This document shows, piece after piece, positions 39,542-50,861 of a stretch of 64,000 bases of DNA. Made by a program: the position numbers and the translations under genes. The notes under the pieces are model-generated. The model made no database searches. It was not told the DNA's origin and saw only the letters and a program-made list of their open reading frames with translations. How positions within the stretch are numbered: position 1 is the stretch's first letter; every line of letters starts with the position of its first letter. This stretch comes from Astrocystis sublimbata (Eukaryota; Ascomycota; Sordariomycetes; Xylariales; Xylariaceae), in assembly GCA_022453515.1 (NCBI GenBank), contig JAJNNY010000019.1, positions 310,001 through 374,000 of the forward strand, in the 5' to 3' direction.

Positions 39542-40923
39542 ACAAAGGGGGTTCACCATACATTTTTTCGTTTTTCTTGAATTGTTTTGGCATATTCTCT
39601 CCAACCACAACACCCCCAAACCCCCCCCCAGTCCATTACCAACAATCTAGCTCACCAGCGTTAACTAAACTTAACAGTAAGATCTAGGCAGTATTTTCGC
39701 ATGTAGTATATATATCTATATGTAGTACTATGATTGTTGTTATTATTATTGTTGTTGTTGTTGTTCCATTCAGTGTTATAGGGGGCTTGCTATACCCCAC
39801 ACCTAAACGTCCTTACCGCACAAAGAGGTGTTCGATGCGACAACACATGTACGTAGGTATGATAGATATAAGGATAGATTATGCCTGAAAGGCTCAGTAT
39901 TCTATAGCCCGTGATTTCTCTTTATGAAATCGCCGCGATGTCTGCCTTAATGCCATGTCACTAACTAGATGAGTTGGATGAGAGAGCCTATAAGCGGCAG
40001 CAATTGACAATTCAATGAGGTATCTAGAAGAGCTGCGCCATGATGAGATTCTGTCAAATGCTTACCTGCGAGCTCTGCCTATGCTGGGTGATTAGATTCC
40101 GACTTTATACCTGCATCGGTCGGAAAGATCTACGTTTGCAGCAACACAAGGGCAGTCAGAGATGGATGCGCAATTCCGTACTCCCTGCGCTGTTGATTAG
40201 AATGTGCGTTTATTAACTCAATGAATGTAAGTAAGAGGTTTTTATCCTTCTTGAATGGTTTGTACGATCAAGTTGTGGTTCTTAGATGATCTTAATGTGT
40301 CGCTTGGACAGATGGTTTAGAAGGGCCCCTTGATTTTCCACCAGTCACAGCGCAAGCCTAGCTAGCCCCTCGGATTGATTATGGAAAGAGACCCGCCGAG
40401 GCGCCATGCAAAATAGATGAGACGGTCTTTCAAACCTTGGAGATATTCTGCTTAATCATATACGCTATATACTACATTGAAACAAGTTCTATATAATCAG
40501 ATAACAATCAAATAATAAACACTTCGCATTATTCTATTGATTTATACATACCTAGGCACCTAGATGGATAAGGCATTGTAGAATGCCCCCTTCCCCTTAC
40601 TAGGTACTACAGACCCATAGAATCATCTCATCTATTTTATATAGCGCCTCACCCCGCTATGGTCAATTATACCCCTCCAACCCCACGGAAAGCGACGATA
40701 GCGGGAGAACCTTAATGGTGGAATCGTGTAATGGCATGTCGCGCCGACTGCCGCATCAATTCAACGAACGGTGCTTGAACAAAGCTAAGATTGGGAATAC
40801 ATCTTTTTCTCCTACTGCTTTTCCTGTATTACAACTGTCCCAACCTCCCGCTACGCACCCATCCAAGAATTACCTGTCTCAAGTCTTGGAAATAGACGAG
40901 GTCTGGATTAAACAAGTCTCACA
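39542..40923. other. intergenic, no gene seen
   Basis: About 1.4 kb, AT-rich, with a TTG/TTA triplet run (about 39731-39765) and an ATATATAT stretch just upstream. Words related to ACCTAGGT occur at 40550-40560. It should hold the promoter of the fuconate-dehydratase-like gene; no CACGTGAT is present. Confidence 0.5.
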
Positions 40924-42276
40924 ATGGCCGAGATAACCATCACTGGCTGGAGAACAAGGGACGTTCGGTTTCCTACGTCTCTCGATAGAACAGGCTCCGA
41001 TGCTATGAATGCCGCCGGCGACTACTCCTCCGCATACTGCATTCTCGAAACAGATTCCGAGTATACAGGCCATGGGATGACCTTCACAATCGGCCGCGGC
41101 AACGATATAGTATGCGCAGCCATCAACCACCTCGGAGACAGGCTGAAGGGCCGAACCCTCTCCTCTCTGGTAGCTGATTGGGGGAAGACCTGGCGGTACA
41201 TGGTCAATGATTCGCAATTGCGCTGGATCGGTCCTGAGAAAGGCGTGATTCATCTGGCGCTCGGTGCCGTCATCAACGCTATCTGGGACCTATGGGCCAA
41301 GTCCCTCGGGAAACCGGTTTGGCAAATCGTGTCCGAGATGACGCCGGAGGAGTTTGTGCGGTGCATCGACTTCCGATACATCACGGATGCCATAACCCCC
41401 GAGGAGGCAATTGCGCTTCTCAAAGAGAGCGAGCAGGGCAAGGCCGAGCGCTTCCAGGACGCTTTGCAGAGCCGTGCCGTGCCCGCGTACACGACGAGTG
41501 CCGGCTGGCTCGGCTACGGCGAAGACAAGATGAAGAGCCTTCTCAGCGAGACTCTGAGCCAAGGCTACAAGCACTTCAAGATAAAGGTTGGCGGGAGCGT
41601 CGAGGAAGACAAGCGACGGCTGGGCATTGCGCGTGACGTGATCGGCTTCGACCGCGGCAACGTCCTAATGGTCGATGCGAACCAGGTCTGGAGTGTACCA
41701 GAAGCGATTGAGTACATGAAGCAGCTGGCGGAGTTCAAGCCTTGGTTTATCGAAGAACCTACATCACCTGATGACATCCTCGGGCACAAGGCGATCCGGG
41801 ACGCGTTGCGACCCCTCGGCATTGGCGTTGCCACGGGCGAAATGTGCCAGAATCGCGTCGTTTTCAAACAATTGATAACGGCCGGGGCTATTGATGTGTG
41901 CCAAATTGACGCCTGTCGACTGGGTGGTGTGAACGAGGTTCTCGCGGTGCTTTTGATGGCCCGCAAATTCGGGATTCCCATTGTGCCTCATTCTGGGGGA
42001 GTTGGTCTGCCCGAGTACACGCAGCACCTGAGTACCATCGACTACATCGTCGTCAGCGGGAAGCACTCCCTACTGGAGTACGTAGATCATCTGCACGAAC
42101 ACTTCCTTCACCCTTCGGCTGTGAAAGACGGCTATTACCAGACGCCGATGAATCCGGGGTACAGCGTGGAGTTGAAACCGGAGAGCATGGACCAGTACAC
42201 GTATCCGGGCGAAGAGGGCGTCAGCTGGTGGAGGAGTGAAGAAGCCAAGTTCATCCTCGACGGAGAGAAAATCTAG
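40924..42276 (+). CDS. L-fuconate dehydratase-like enzyme (enolase superfamily)
   Basis: Single exon, 450 residues, ATG in the context CACAATGG. The N-terminus RTRDVRFPTSLDRTGSDAMN and TFTIGRGN block are those of the FucD/ENOSF1 group, which dehydrates L-fuconate (and related sugar acids) to a 2-keto-3-deoxy acid. Catalytic features are in place: Lys219-x-Lys221 (HFKIKVGG), metal ligands Asp251 (VDAN), Glu277 or Glu278 (EEPT) and Glu306 (ATGEM), and His356 (VPHSGGVG). No targeting signal is seen. It lies next to the N-demethylation genes but on the other strand, beyond a tRNA, and without their shared promoter motif, so a joint pathway is not supported. Confidence 0.88.
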   Translation: MAEITITGWRTRDVRFPTSLDRTGSDAMNAAGDYSSAYCILETDSEYTGHGMTFTIGRGNDIVCAAINHLGDRLKGRTLSSLVADWGKTWRYMVNDSQLRWIGPEKGVIHLALGAVINAIWDLWAKSLGKPVWQIVSEMTPEEFVRCIDFRYITDAITPEEAIALLKESEQGKAERFQDALQSRAVPAYTTSAGWLGYGEDKMKSLLSETLSQGYKHFKIKVGGSVEEDKRRLGIARDVIGFDRGNVLMVDANQVWSVPEAIEYMKQLAEFKPWFIEEPTSPDDILGHKAIRDALRPLGIGVATGEMCQNRVVFKQLITAGAIDVCQIDACRLGGVNEVLAVLLMARKFGIPIVPHSGGVGLPEYTQHLSTIDYIVVSGKHSLLEYVDHLHEHFLHPSAVKDGYYQTPMNPGYSVELKPESMDQYTYPGEEGVSWWRSEEAKFILDGEKI

Positions 42277-42694
42277 TGATACTGCAGAAAATAGAACAAA
42301 CGCCTTTTCATCTTCATCTTGCTCTGTAATACTCCCGATTGATGCACGTTTCCTCTAGCGGGGTAGTTTAAATGAGTGCGACGGACAATATGAGTGCTTG
42401 CCACTGCTTGGATAGCTCAGTAGGTACTTGTTGTAGGATGGATTGTAAACATGCCTGTCCTACTTGAACACAGCCACCTGTGCTTTGCCGCACCCACCCC
42501 AGTATTGAAACCCGGCCACTGAGGAGTCGGGGAGGAGATAGATAGAATTGGTGCTTTAGGAAAAGCAACATCAACAGATACGACAGATACACAAAAGTAT
42601 TGCGCAAAGACTCACGACCATCGACCGAACCATTCATCAGCATACACGAATCTAGGGGCCTGCCTTCTCATTCCGAGGTCCACTTGTTTTGAAG
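42277..42694. other. intergenic, no gene seen
   Basis: About 420 bp between two same-strand genes. Nothing notable was found apart from the likely promoter of the ankyrin gene. Confidence 0.45.
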
Positions 42695-43585
42695 ATGACA
42701 GACGAGAAGATCCTTGACAGCGACAAGGCTGCGCATAACGCTGTCCTGAACACACACCGCAACGAGCAGAAAACGGTCTGCGAGCGAACGACATCCGGGC
42801 CGCAAGACCTGCTAAGACTTAGCGAGAGCGAAACGATTTTCCTTCAAGACGAATGTGTCGCTAAACAGCTCTTGAAAGATACAAATAGTGAAGAGGTTGT
42901 CTCTATTGACGGAAAAGATTTGGCACAGAATGAGAAGAGCGGGGAACCTCTGATCGAGTTTGAGGACCTTGATGCATTTCAAAGGGCCATCTGGCACGGT
43001 AACTGTGATTTGGCCAAAGAAATCATAAGCAAACACCCCACGATTGGCAAGCACACGTTGATGTCCTCGCGGCACTCGCCCTTGATGCTTGCTATGAATT
43101 CAGGAGAGTTTGAGATGGTGCGTCTCGTCCTAGAAGCCGGCGCTGATCCCAATTGCTATTATTGGGTGGGAGGGTCAAACAGGGTCTGCAGCAGCCCTTT
43201 CATGAAGTATCCGCGCCTATTGAGGATTTATAGAACGCCTCTGCAGCTGGCGGCAGAAAGAGGCGACTTTCCAGTGGTGAAGCTGCTGATGGAGACGTAC
43301 CACGTCGACGATTCCGCGGTCTCGCGTGACGGGCAGCTCGCATTCCGTCTTGCTGCGAAGAATGGCCACTCTGAAATCGCAACATACCTGCCCCGGCATC
43401 CCGGGGGTAGATTTCGCCGGCTGAAGTTCAGATTCAGGGATGAGACGGAGTTGATCTTAGCAATCGCGGAGATAGTTGGAATTTTCACATTCAAGATTCC
43501 AAGGCTCATTGTCAGGGCTCTAGCACAAAAGGTTAGCAAGAGTGTTGTTGCTCGACGTTCTAAGAGGTCGAAGACCGACTCGTGA
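42695..43585 (+). CDS. ankyrin-repeat protein of unknown role
   Basis: Single exon, 296 residues, starting MTDEKILD (an upstream TTG is not a credible start). Residues 1-90 are polar and probably disordered. From about 95 there are three or four ankyrin repeats: AFQRAIWHGNCDLAKEIISK, SPLMLAMNSGEFEMVRLVLE then AGADPN, TPLQLAAERGDFPVVKLLME, and AFRLAAKNGHSEIATYL. The C-terminus is strongly basic (SVVARRSKRSKTDS), which could be a nuclear localisation signal. No catalytic domain is fused, so partner and function are unknown. Confidence 0.75.
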   Translation: MTDEKILDSDKAAHNAVLNTHRNEQKTVCERTTSGPQDLLRLSESETIFLQDECVAKQLLKDTNSEEVVSIDGKDLAQNEKSGEPLIEFEDLDAFQRAIWHGNCDLAKEIISKHPTIGKHTLMSSRHSPLMLAMNSGEFEMVRLVLEAGADPNCYYWVGGSNRVCSSPFMKYPRLLRIYRTPLQLAAERGDFPVVKLLMETYHVDDSAVSRDGQLAFRLAAKNGHSEIATYLPRHPGGRFRRLKFRFRDETELILAIAEIVGIFTFKIPRLIVRALAQKVSKSVVARRSKRSKTDS

Positions 43586-45841
43586 GCTCAAACCGAGTAT
43601 GTTTGGATTGACGGGTGTTTACAAATTTGTTCCTTTTTTCCCGGGTTGTAAAAAAAGATGTAGGGCATTTCAAGGTTAAGATAATGTGCTCAAGTCGCAA
43701 TCTGATCTTTAATAGGGCTATAGGCGAACATTTGACGCGATTTCTGTAACGCCGAGTAGACACTACTTCAATGAATTTATCACAGCTTTCAGGTTTGGGT
43801 GTGAGACTTTAGTGCAATCCATTGAGAACGGCTAGAGATGGGCTCAATCCGTTTCTCATTTTGTCGCGATCGCAAATGGATAGTCTTTTTCCATACGTCA
43901 CGGTGAAGAATAATCGCGACAGGATATTTTATGCAATAATTTTATCATGATTGAATCAGATTACGTGCCTTGCGTAGGATATCATTCACTCGCACATATA
44001 CGCAAAGAACCGAGATTGCCTGCCTCGACTGATACTTCATGCTATGAAGCAGGTTGATCTCGGAAGTCGTACATGTGATGCCGCCGTATATGTGATCAAG
44101 TGAGGACTTCCAAAATGCATCTCACCCCCTTTGTCTTTGTTATCGTCTGAGAGCATTATCCTATTTGAAATATGCCCGGAAAGTCTCGGTACACCTCTGC
44201 TGCGAGTATACTATCATACCTACCTGCCCGAAATGTCACAATTGGTCAAGCCATGTCATAGATGTTCTTGTCCTTCACTAGCTGGAAATATAATAATTTT
44301 TACGTCAAGGTAGTGTAACAATCTTGTCATTCTGGTGTGTGTATGGTGGAGATACAACCGACGAATTGCTGTAGCATCTTTTGACTATCCGCGCCCAAGC
44401 ACTATCCTCCCACGTAGAGATCGACTTCGAGAGGCAATAGTGAGGTATGCGACAACCCTCATGATGTAATGGCAATGTCTGAGGTCTAGGTGATACTCGT
44501 CATGAAGCAATCGCTCACTTGTTGTCAGTGCACCAGTGAAGAGACTATTACGATGGATTTCAGCGTTTGATCTGGAGCTAAGTTGTCCCAGTCCTCACTT
44601 TTTGAGGTCTCCATATCAGGTCATATCGATATGCTAAACCAGAAGGCCAGAATGCCAGAAAAGAGAAGCATGGCCTCAGCTGCGCGGCTCCGTGAGAAGC
44701 AATGATCGGCTCATCCCTTATCAAACTGGTTTCGGCCCGCTCGGCAACGATGTGCAGTTCATGACCGTGCCGGACTCCGCCATTATTGCAACCCGAGACA
44801 GTTTGCTCAACATAAAGGTGATGCGATGTAAACATGCCCAATCTATTTCTGTGCCACAACTCAAGCGAGTTTACTGTACTGTTCGGCGAGCCTGCTAAGG
44901 ACCGTACCTCTCGATCGAGACATCTAGACGCCCATGGTGATGCAGAGAAATGCACTGACTCCTGCTTCTCGGCAGAAAGCTTCCCTGCAGGCTGCTAGAG
45001 AACGCCCGGACCGACGCTTTTGGGTATGAGTTCGCTGATCAAGAACCACATGCAGCACTACCCGGCAGTCCAGGCTGCCAGTCCCTTGAAAGGAAGAACG
45101 AGGCTTGGATGTAGAGTAGGCTCTGGATAATAAGTGCGCAATCTTCAATGGCACCCTCCCCTAGCTCCCTAGAGTATTCACAGAGTTGTTCTAAAGTTAG
45201 AGAGCACCGCAATGGGAGAGCATGCTGGATGACATGCAGCAGTTGGGTTACAACTGAGCATGTACAGTAAAAAGCGCCAGGTCTTACTCGCATCCAGTAC
45301 CGAACATGCGGTGAAAACGTATGTTTCTCAAAGACCAGTGTGTCCCTGCGATGCAAGTCATCGTGGTATTACTACCCCGCCGTGGCAATGGACGATGCGA
45401 CTCACAGTTCAGGTTGACCGCCTGTTTGCATGATAATTATAGAAGTTGTGTGGCAGATAATCGTGCAATGAGATAGGCTCTCAATGTGCGCACGCCTTTG
45501 CGTTACATTAGTCTGCAGCGTCGCATTGATGCCTTTCCGACCTAACCTAAGAGGTATGTATGTATGTGTAGAGTCCTCCATGCCTTGTTGGCGCAGACTG
45601 AACACGCATCGATCCGATCCCGTCCTATCCCCGTCGGAGCCCGCTCGCCTCCCGAAAAGCTTCAATCGAAGCCGTATCCAATGTAGACCCAATGAAAAAG
45701 GTGAGGCAGAGGCAGTATTGTACAAGATCCAAATGACGAGGGAAAAGAGCCCGAGCATTAAATTTAGTTAGTTAGATTAATTAATCGTAAAAATCATTTT
45801 TCTTTGGCCCAGTGGCCCCTGCGGGCAATTACTGTAGTTTA
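43586..45841. other. 2.3 kb intergenic region, no gene seen
   Basis: Only short frames without motif or coding look. AT-rich around 43880-43980. No repeats or RNA gene were recognised. Confidence 0.5.
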
Positions 45842-47029
45842 TCAATCTCCGTAGTTGCTCTCGCTCCGTGAATCATCGCCTATCATCTCATCGTGAACGG
45901 CATATAGCGCCCTGAGCCACGTATCAAAAGTGCCCCTCAACGGGCTCTCCTGACCGTTCTCCTCCTGCTTGCTCAGTGTCTGCTCGCGTAATCTCTCGTA
46001 GGCCTCGATCATGACCCATATCTGCAACGCAGACGAATCCGCACTAGGTTGCGCGGGCGACTTTCTCATTGCTGACGAGAGCTCTGTCGCCAATAAGTCT
46101 ACGCATACACCGAGATCCGGCCCTCGCGCGGGGGCCGTTGTGTTGCGCTCTATGTGCAGCGGGGCAGTTTCCCAGCTGGTGTAAGAGGGTGTGGTAGGCG
46201 ACGTAGACATAGATGCATGTCTGTAGTCCACGGAGCCGTCATCAACCAACGTGCCGTCGTCGGACCGTGTCGAGCCTTTCGACATGGCAGGCTCAGGTAT
46301 CTCCGTCACACGCTCCAGGGGCGGTGGAACGAGTGACTGGTCGTGGGACGGGTAGAACTTTCCATGCTTCTCTGCCGTCGCAGCATGGTCAACGACTGCC
46401 TCGCTCCGCATCGAAGTGCGGGAGTCGAGCAGAGCCCTGTAGGACTCGGCGATGCTTTCGATGGTGGGGACATCTTGTGCCGTGTTGTGAGTGCGCAGGA
46501 GCGGGTGCGTCTCCAATTGCCCGACTTGCGATACGGGCGTCTTTGCATACCGTCGCGACGTCGGCTGCCGCGATACTTGGCTGCTGGGAGGGCTTGGCTT
46601 CCTATCCTCCGGTGGTGGTGTGTAAACATTTAGGTGTGCAAATTCGGGAACCACCGGAGTCGTGGTACGGGTGTCTGTCTTCTCGTTCTCGGTAGGGGCT
46701 CGTGAGCGGCGGCTGTCGCGATATAGATATCCGTTTTTCCGGAAGTCCTCGAGCCATTTCCCATCGTCTGATTTTATCGGCTGTGGGAGAGTCGGCCGCT
46801 GCGGAGTGGTGGGCTTCACGCTGTTGAAAATGTTGAACGATAGAGACTTTCGGTGTGATCTTGACTGGGGCTCCATTTTGGTGTCGCTGTAACTGATTGA
46901 ATAGGGTCGTCTGTGTTGCTGAACCTGTTCTGGCGGCAGGGTGGCCGATTTCTGGAGTTTTCTCTTCGGTCTCTTGCCCTCGGGCTTGCCCGTCGATGGC
47001 GTCCATAGCTGTCCGAGATACCGATCCAT
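45842..47029 (-). CDS. unknown disordered fungal protein
   Basis: Single exon, 395 residues, starting MDRYLGQLWTPSTG. I do not recognise the family. The first 300 residues are rich in Ser, Thr, Pro, Arg and Lys and look disordered, with several basic patches (KRPKRKLQK, RRSRAP) that could serve nuclear localisation and many SP/TP sites. Residues about 310-385 look helical and folded (DLGVCVDLLATELSSAMRK, LQIWVMIEAYERLREQTL, FDTWLRALYAVHDEMIGD), perhaps the conserved core. No signal peptide or membrane segment is seen. Confidence 0.65.
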   Translation of the reverse strand: MDRYLGQLWTPSTGKPEGKRPKRKLQKSATLPPEQVQQHRRPYSISYSDTKMEPQSRSHRKSLSFNIFNSVKPTTPQRPTLPQPIKSDDGKWLEDFRKNGYLYRDSRRSRAPTENEKTDTRTTTPVVPEFAHLNVYTPPPEDRKPSPPSSQVSRQPTSRRYAKTPVSQVGQLETHPLLRTHNTAQDVPTIESIAESYRALLDSRTSMRSEAVVDHAATAEKHGKFYPSHDQSLVPPPLERVTEIPEPAMSKGSTRSDDGTLVDDGSVDYRHASMSTSPTTPSYTSWETAPLHIERNTTAPARGPDLGVCVDLLATELSSAMRKSPAQPSADSSALQIWVMIEAYERLREQTLSKQEENGQESPLRGTFDTWLRALYAVHDEMIGDDSRSESNYGD

Positions 47030-49218
47030 TTCGGTTATGCCGAAGGTCCGTGACGCGAACCCGATAGGTAGGTGAACACTGCGGTGTAGGTTTGCAATCT
47101 TGCGAAAGAAATTAAAGAGCGTTTGTCAAATTCAATTGGACCACTCTTGGTTATACAGAGCTTACAAAAAGAATCAAGATCATATTAGAATTGAGAACTA
47201 AGCTATCACAATGACGGACGGGGGGACTGGGTCATGAATTGGTATATAAGATCCAGCCGACCAGGCTAGCCGCTGAGCTCAAGCCCTCCCTTGCCCTCCC
47301 CAGCACTTCTTACAACTAGCCCTTTGTGAGGGGACATGGATGTTCGAGATGAGATGACGTTTGGACATGGGCGAAAGTAGGGGCTGTAGAATGGGGAGCA
47401 TCGTCATGCAGGCGAGTGGGTAAGTGTCAGCCCAATACGAAAACCGGATTTATAGGTCCCCCGGCTTATAGACCTGTCATGCAGTTTCTGCGCAGAGCAG
47501 TGAGCAGTGGGCATTCCCGAGCAGAGAGAGGTCGACTGGCTCGACTGGCTCGACTGGGTGGATGTTCAGCGCCGAACGGTGCGTTGATTCGGCGCTGGTC
47601 CATCAGAATGGCGTGCCTTGGGCGTGCCAACTAGCAGCATAACATGCGCTTGTCATCGTATCGCCCCCTGTAAGCGGCAGCAACACAGCCTTGTTCCCTG
47701 CAAGCAGAAGCGCCGGCGTCCAATAATCGACGGAGAGGGACGGGGGCCAGACAGGGGGCAGAAAGGGAATAGTAGGACCAGACCTCCAAAGCCACTATCT
47801 TCAGCATCATCATACGGTAACATACTACCACACCTTACCGAGTATCTGTCGCTCCTGGTTATTGTATGCCTAATATATTCCAGACTGCATTGGTGCCTTT
47901 TTCTTTGCGTTGTATCTGCAGGCTGTACAATGCAATGCAGGAGGGCATAACCGTAGCTGTTCTGTTGGGGTTTTTATATCAGGCCACCCGGAGTGCTCGG
48001 AAACGATCTGGCTGAGTAAGTGGATGGGCATTCCCACTTGGTTGAGTTGAGGCTTTTGCTGGAGGGTGACGAGGGTGATAAGGACTCAGGAGAAGACGAG
48101 CCAACATGCCAAGGTCTTTAGTTACTCTCTTGACTAGTGCAGCTTTGCTAGCCCAACCTTTGGATATACCATATGATTCAGGCACCTCTAGCGAGCATAT
48201 CCAGATTTCGGACTGGCGAGAGCTATTCATCAGTCGAATTGCCGTGCCCGTTTTCTAAGTACCGATAGCTGAAGGGTGTATTTTATGATTGTATGTAACT
48301 GAACGGCAACAGCCTCACGCTATGCAGGCTCAAATTGCACTGCCCGGGAACAAGGAAGTAAGTTGCTCTGCAATCGAGGTGACAGCACATCAAGTAATTT
48401 CCGAAAGGACGTTGACATAAATTGTAAGTTAATCTGAAGGTTTCCTCAGGTGTCCTCCCAATTCGAAAATTGTGCAATGAAACATCGTTTAAGCTCGGGG
48501 AACGACACATCCACGAGTGCAAAACAAAACAATATGGGGGGGTTTGTTCAGCTTTTCCGGCTCGGCTGGTCTAGGGTGCTAGGGTGAAGATATGGGTATC
48601 ACGGCTCGCCTGGGCCTCGATCCGTTCGGTTGGGTGATGATCTCGAGGACGGTATCCACCAATCCTAGCCCCACGCTAAAGACGTAGCCGAAGATCTATG
48701 GGGTCTCGGGGGTCATGCCTGTAGCTGGGAGTCAGTGGTCGAGTGCCCAGGCGGCAGTAGTCGAGGGAGTCTTATTCATGATAAGATACGTACCTTATAC
48801 AGTGTGTGAGGAGAGCTGCTGCTCTCTTGCTCTATCAGTTCAACGGCGAAACCTGATTGCTCAAGCAGGACAACGTGCAGCAGCCTCGGGAGCTACTAGC
48901 ACCCTAGCACCTGAGCCTCTGGGTCTAATACAGTGTGAATAGACAGTGTTTGGAATCCCGCTCGCATGTAGGTACCTAGGTACCTCGATCTGTGCCCCAC
49001 AACGCGCTTTCCTGGTAACCGACGCGTTCTACCTAAGGTACCAATCTAGGTAGGTCATCGCTGTGTGTCTCTGAAGCACCCTGCAATAACCTTCAAATCA
49101 ACAATCACAACAAACCTTCAGTACTTTTTCGACTTCTATCTTCAGAGCCACTCGCATCAGACATCCAGCGAAAGAACCAAGTTTCGCTCGTTCTCGACCC
49201 ATCCAAGCCCAACCCACC
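47030..49218. other. 2.2 kb region between divergent genes, no gene seen
   Basis: Contains the exact palindrome ACCTAGGT (48974-48981) with further CCTAAGGTACC and CTAGGTAGGT words (49030-49055) just upstream of the Nse2-like gene, and a short GACTGGCTC tandem repeat (about 47530-47556). Confidence 0.5.
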
Positions 49219-50490
49219 ATGCCGCTGCTTTCTGGCGCCCAGCGCAACCGAGCCCGTGCACAAGCCTCATCACCAGCCCACACACAGCAGCCCCGACGGG
49301 CTGCTCGCTTACCCGACTACGAACCCTTATCATTCCCTCTCGAGGCTGCCTCACGCGCCAAGCTCGCCGAACTGTCCAACAATGCGAGCATGCGAACCTA
49401 CGAGGACCAGCTGAAGCAGTCCATCAGACTGTTGACAAACAACGTCCGCGACATCAACGACCGCCACGTAAAGAGGAAGGATGAGCTTAGCAAGCTCAAG
49501 CGCCAGCATCAGAGTCAAGGGGAGGACGACGGAGAGGATGACGAGCTCCGGAAACGCCAGCGTGCCGGGGAGGCTGCTGTCGACCGCCTGCACGAGGCCG
49601 TGCCCTCGCTCACGGACGACTGCGAGAGAGCTATCCGTGACATCATAGACCTGCGCGTCGAGCTCGCCGACAGTCGAGGCGCAATGAGCCGCACCTTGGG
49701 CGAGATCGAGTCGGAAGGCGCGCGTCTCTTCGAGTACGAATCCGCAAAGCGCGAGAAAGAAGAGGCAAAGCGCGAGAAAGGGGCCAAGACCGAAGGTGAG
49801 GATGGAGACCAAGCTGAAGCTGAGAACGACGATATGGACATTGTGCGGCCCCAGATCCTCGGCCCCATGCGAATCCTCAAGAAGGAGCGCCAAAAGGCGG
49901 CAGCCGATTACGCTACGAGATCTATGGAGGAGCGCTATGCTGTGGACAACGACTATATTGGTTTTAAACGGCTCTGGTGGGATGCTGTGCACGCTGTAGA
50001 CGGCAAGCCACTACCGGATTCTTCGAGGTGGTTTACAGGCAACACCGCTCGCGACGACGAAGATGCCGAGGAAGAGGATGAAGACGTGGTTATTGCCGAG
50101 GAGCATCTTAGCATATACTGCCCCTTGTCCATGGTCGTCATGGACGAGCCGTATACGAGCAACGTGTGCAAACACACATTCAACAAACCTGCTATTGTCC
50201 AGTATCTCCGAGGTCAACCAGGGCACAAAGCTACCTGTCCGCAGACGGGTTGTAGTAGGGTGAGGTCAATCTTGATAGGCGTCCACTGCCTCTATAGTGT
50301 GGTCGCCGTCCTGCCATTGACACTGTGGAAATGCTGATAATCTCGACAGGGAATCTCGCTCAAGGACTTCTACGATGACCAAGTCATGCTTCGCCAGATA
50401 GAACGCCAGCAGGCTGAGAATCTCAAACGAGACGTGGATGAAGACGAAGACAAAGACGATGTGTATGGCGACTCATCGATGGCTCAATAA
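49219..50490 (+). CDS. NSE2: Nse2/Mms21-type SUMO E3 ligase (SP-RING)
   Basis: SUMO ligase subunit of the Smc5/6 complex, acting in DNA repair and recombination in the nucleus. Exons 49219..50259 and 50350..50490 join in frame to 393 residues. The SP-RING reads CPLSMVVMDEP (Cys301), then VCKHTF with Cys317 and His319, then Cys340 and Cys345 (CPQTGC); the Cys-x-His...Cys...Cys ligands fit Nse2/Mms21, which binds one zinc, better than PIAS/Siz. Residues about 60-210 are long charged helices suited to docking on the Smc5 coiled coil. The region 195-295 is highly acidic. The second exon continues past the RING and ends in an acidic tail. Confidence 0.87.
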
Positions 50491-50861
50491 CGCAAGCGTC
50501 AAAGTCAAACTGGCCAGGTCCTGCACCTAAACTATTGAGCATTACTTTGCTCCTTCCAAAGGTTTAACAGGAAATAACGATCAAATAAACTATCAATCGA
50601 TAGTTAATAAATGCTTGTTAAACGTTTATCAAGTGTTTTATCAAGTTTTTAATTTTTTTTTAAAACACTTGATATAAATTTAGAGAAAAACGAAAGTATT
50701 GCTTAACACTTTGTTAGGCACGGCTTGCTTTAATACGGTAGCATCGAGAGTATAAAGTCTAAGTCTAAGTCTACCACCACACCGTCTACGCTATCTATTA
50801 TTACAAGCGCTCGTTAAAGATTGTTTATCCCTCAGATCCTAGACGAATATGTATAGCCCAT
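50491..50861. other. AT-rich gap between convergent genes
   Basis: Strikingly AT-rich stretch with an inverted repeat (50627-50674, separate entry) and a GTCTAA triple repeat (50756-50772). No gene is present; it probably carries the 3' ends of both flanking transcripts. Confidence 0.5.
50627..50674. repeat. inverted repeat, perfect 14-bp arms
   Basis: TATCAAGTGTTTTA (50627-50640) and its exact reverse complement TAAAACACTTGATA (50661-50674) flank a 20-bp T-rich loop. It lies between the 3' ends of the Nse2-like and peroxidase genes. It could act as a bidirectional 3'-end signal or be a remnant of a small mobile element. Confidence 0.8.

Noticed and set aside
40924..42276. Fuconate-dehydratase-like gene as a fifth member of the demethylation cluster
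   Set aside because: Opposite strand, beyond a tRNA and a 1.4 kb gap, no CACGTGAT site, and no chemical link to N-methyl glycine breakdown.
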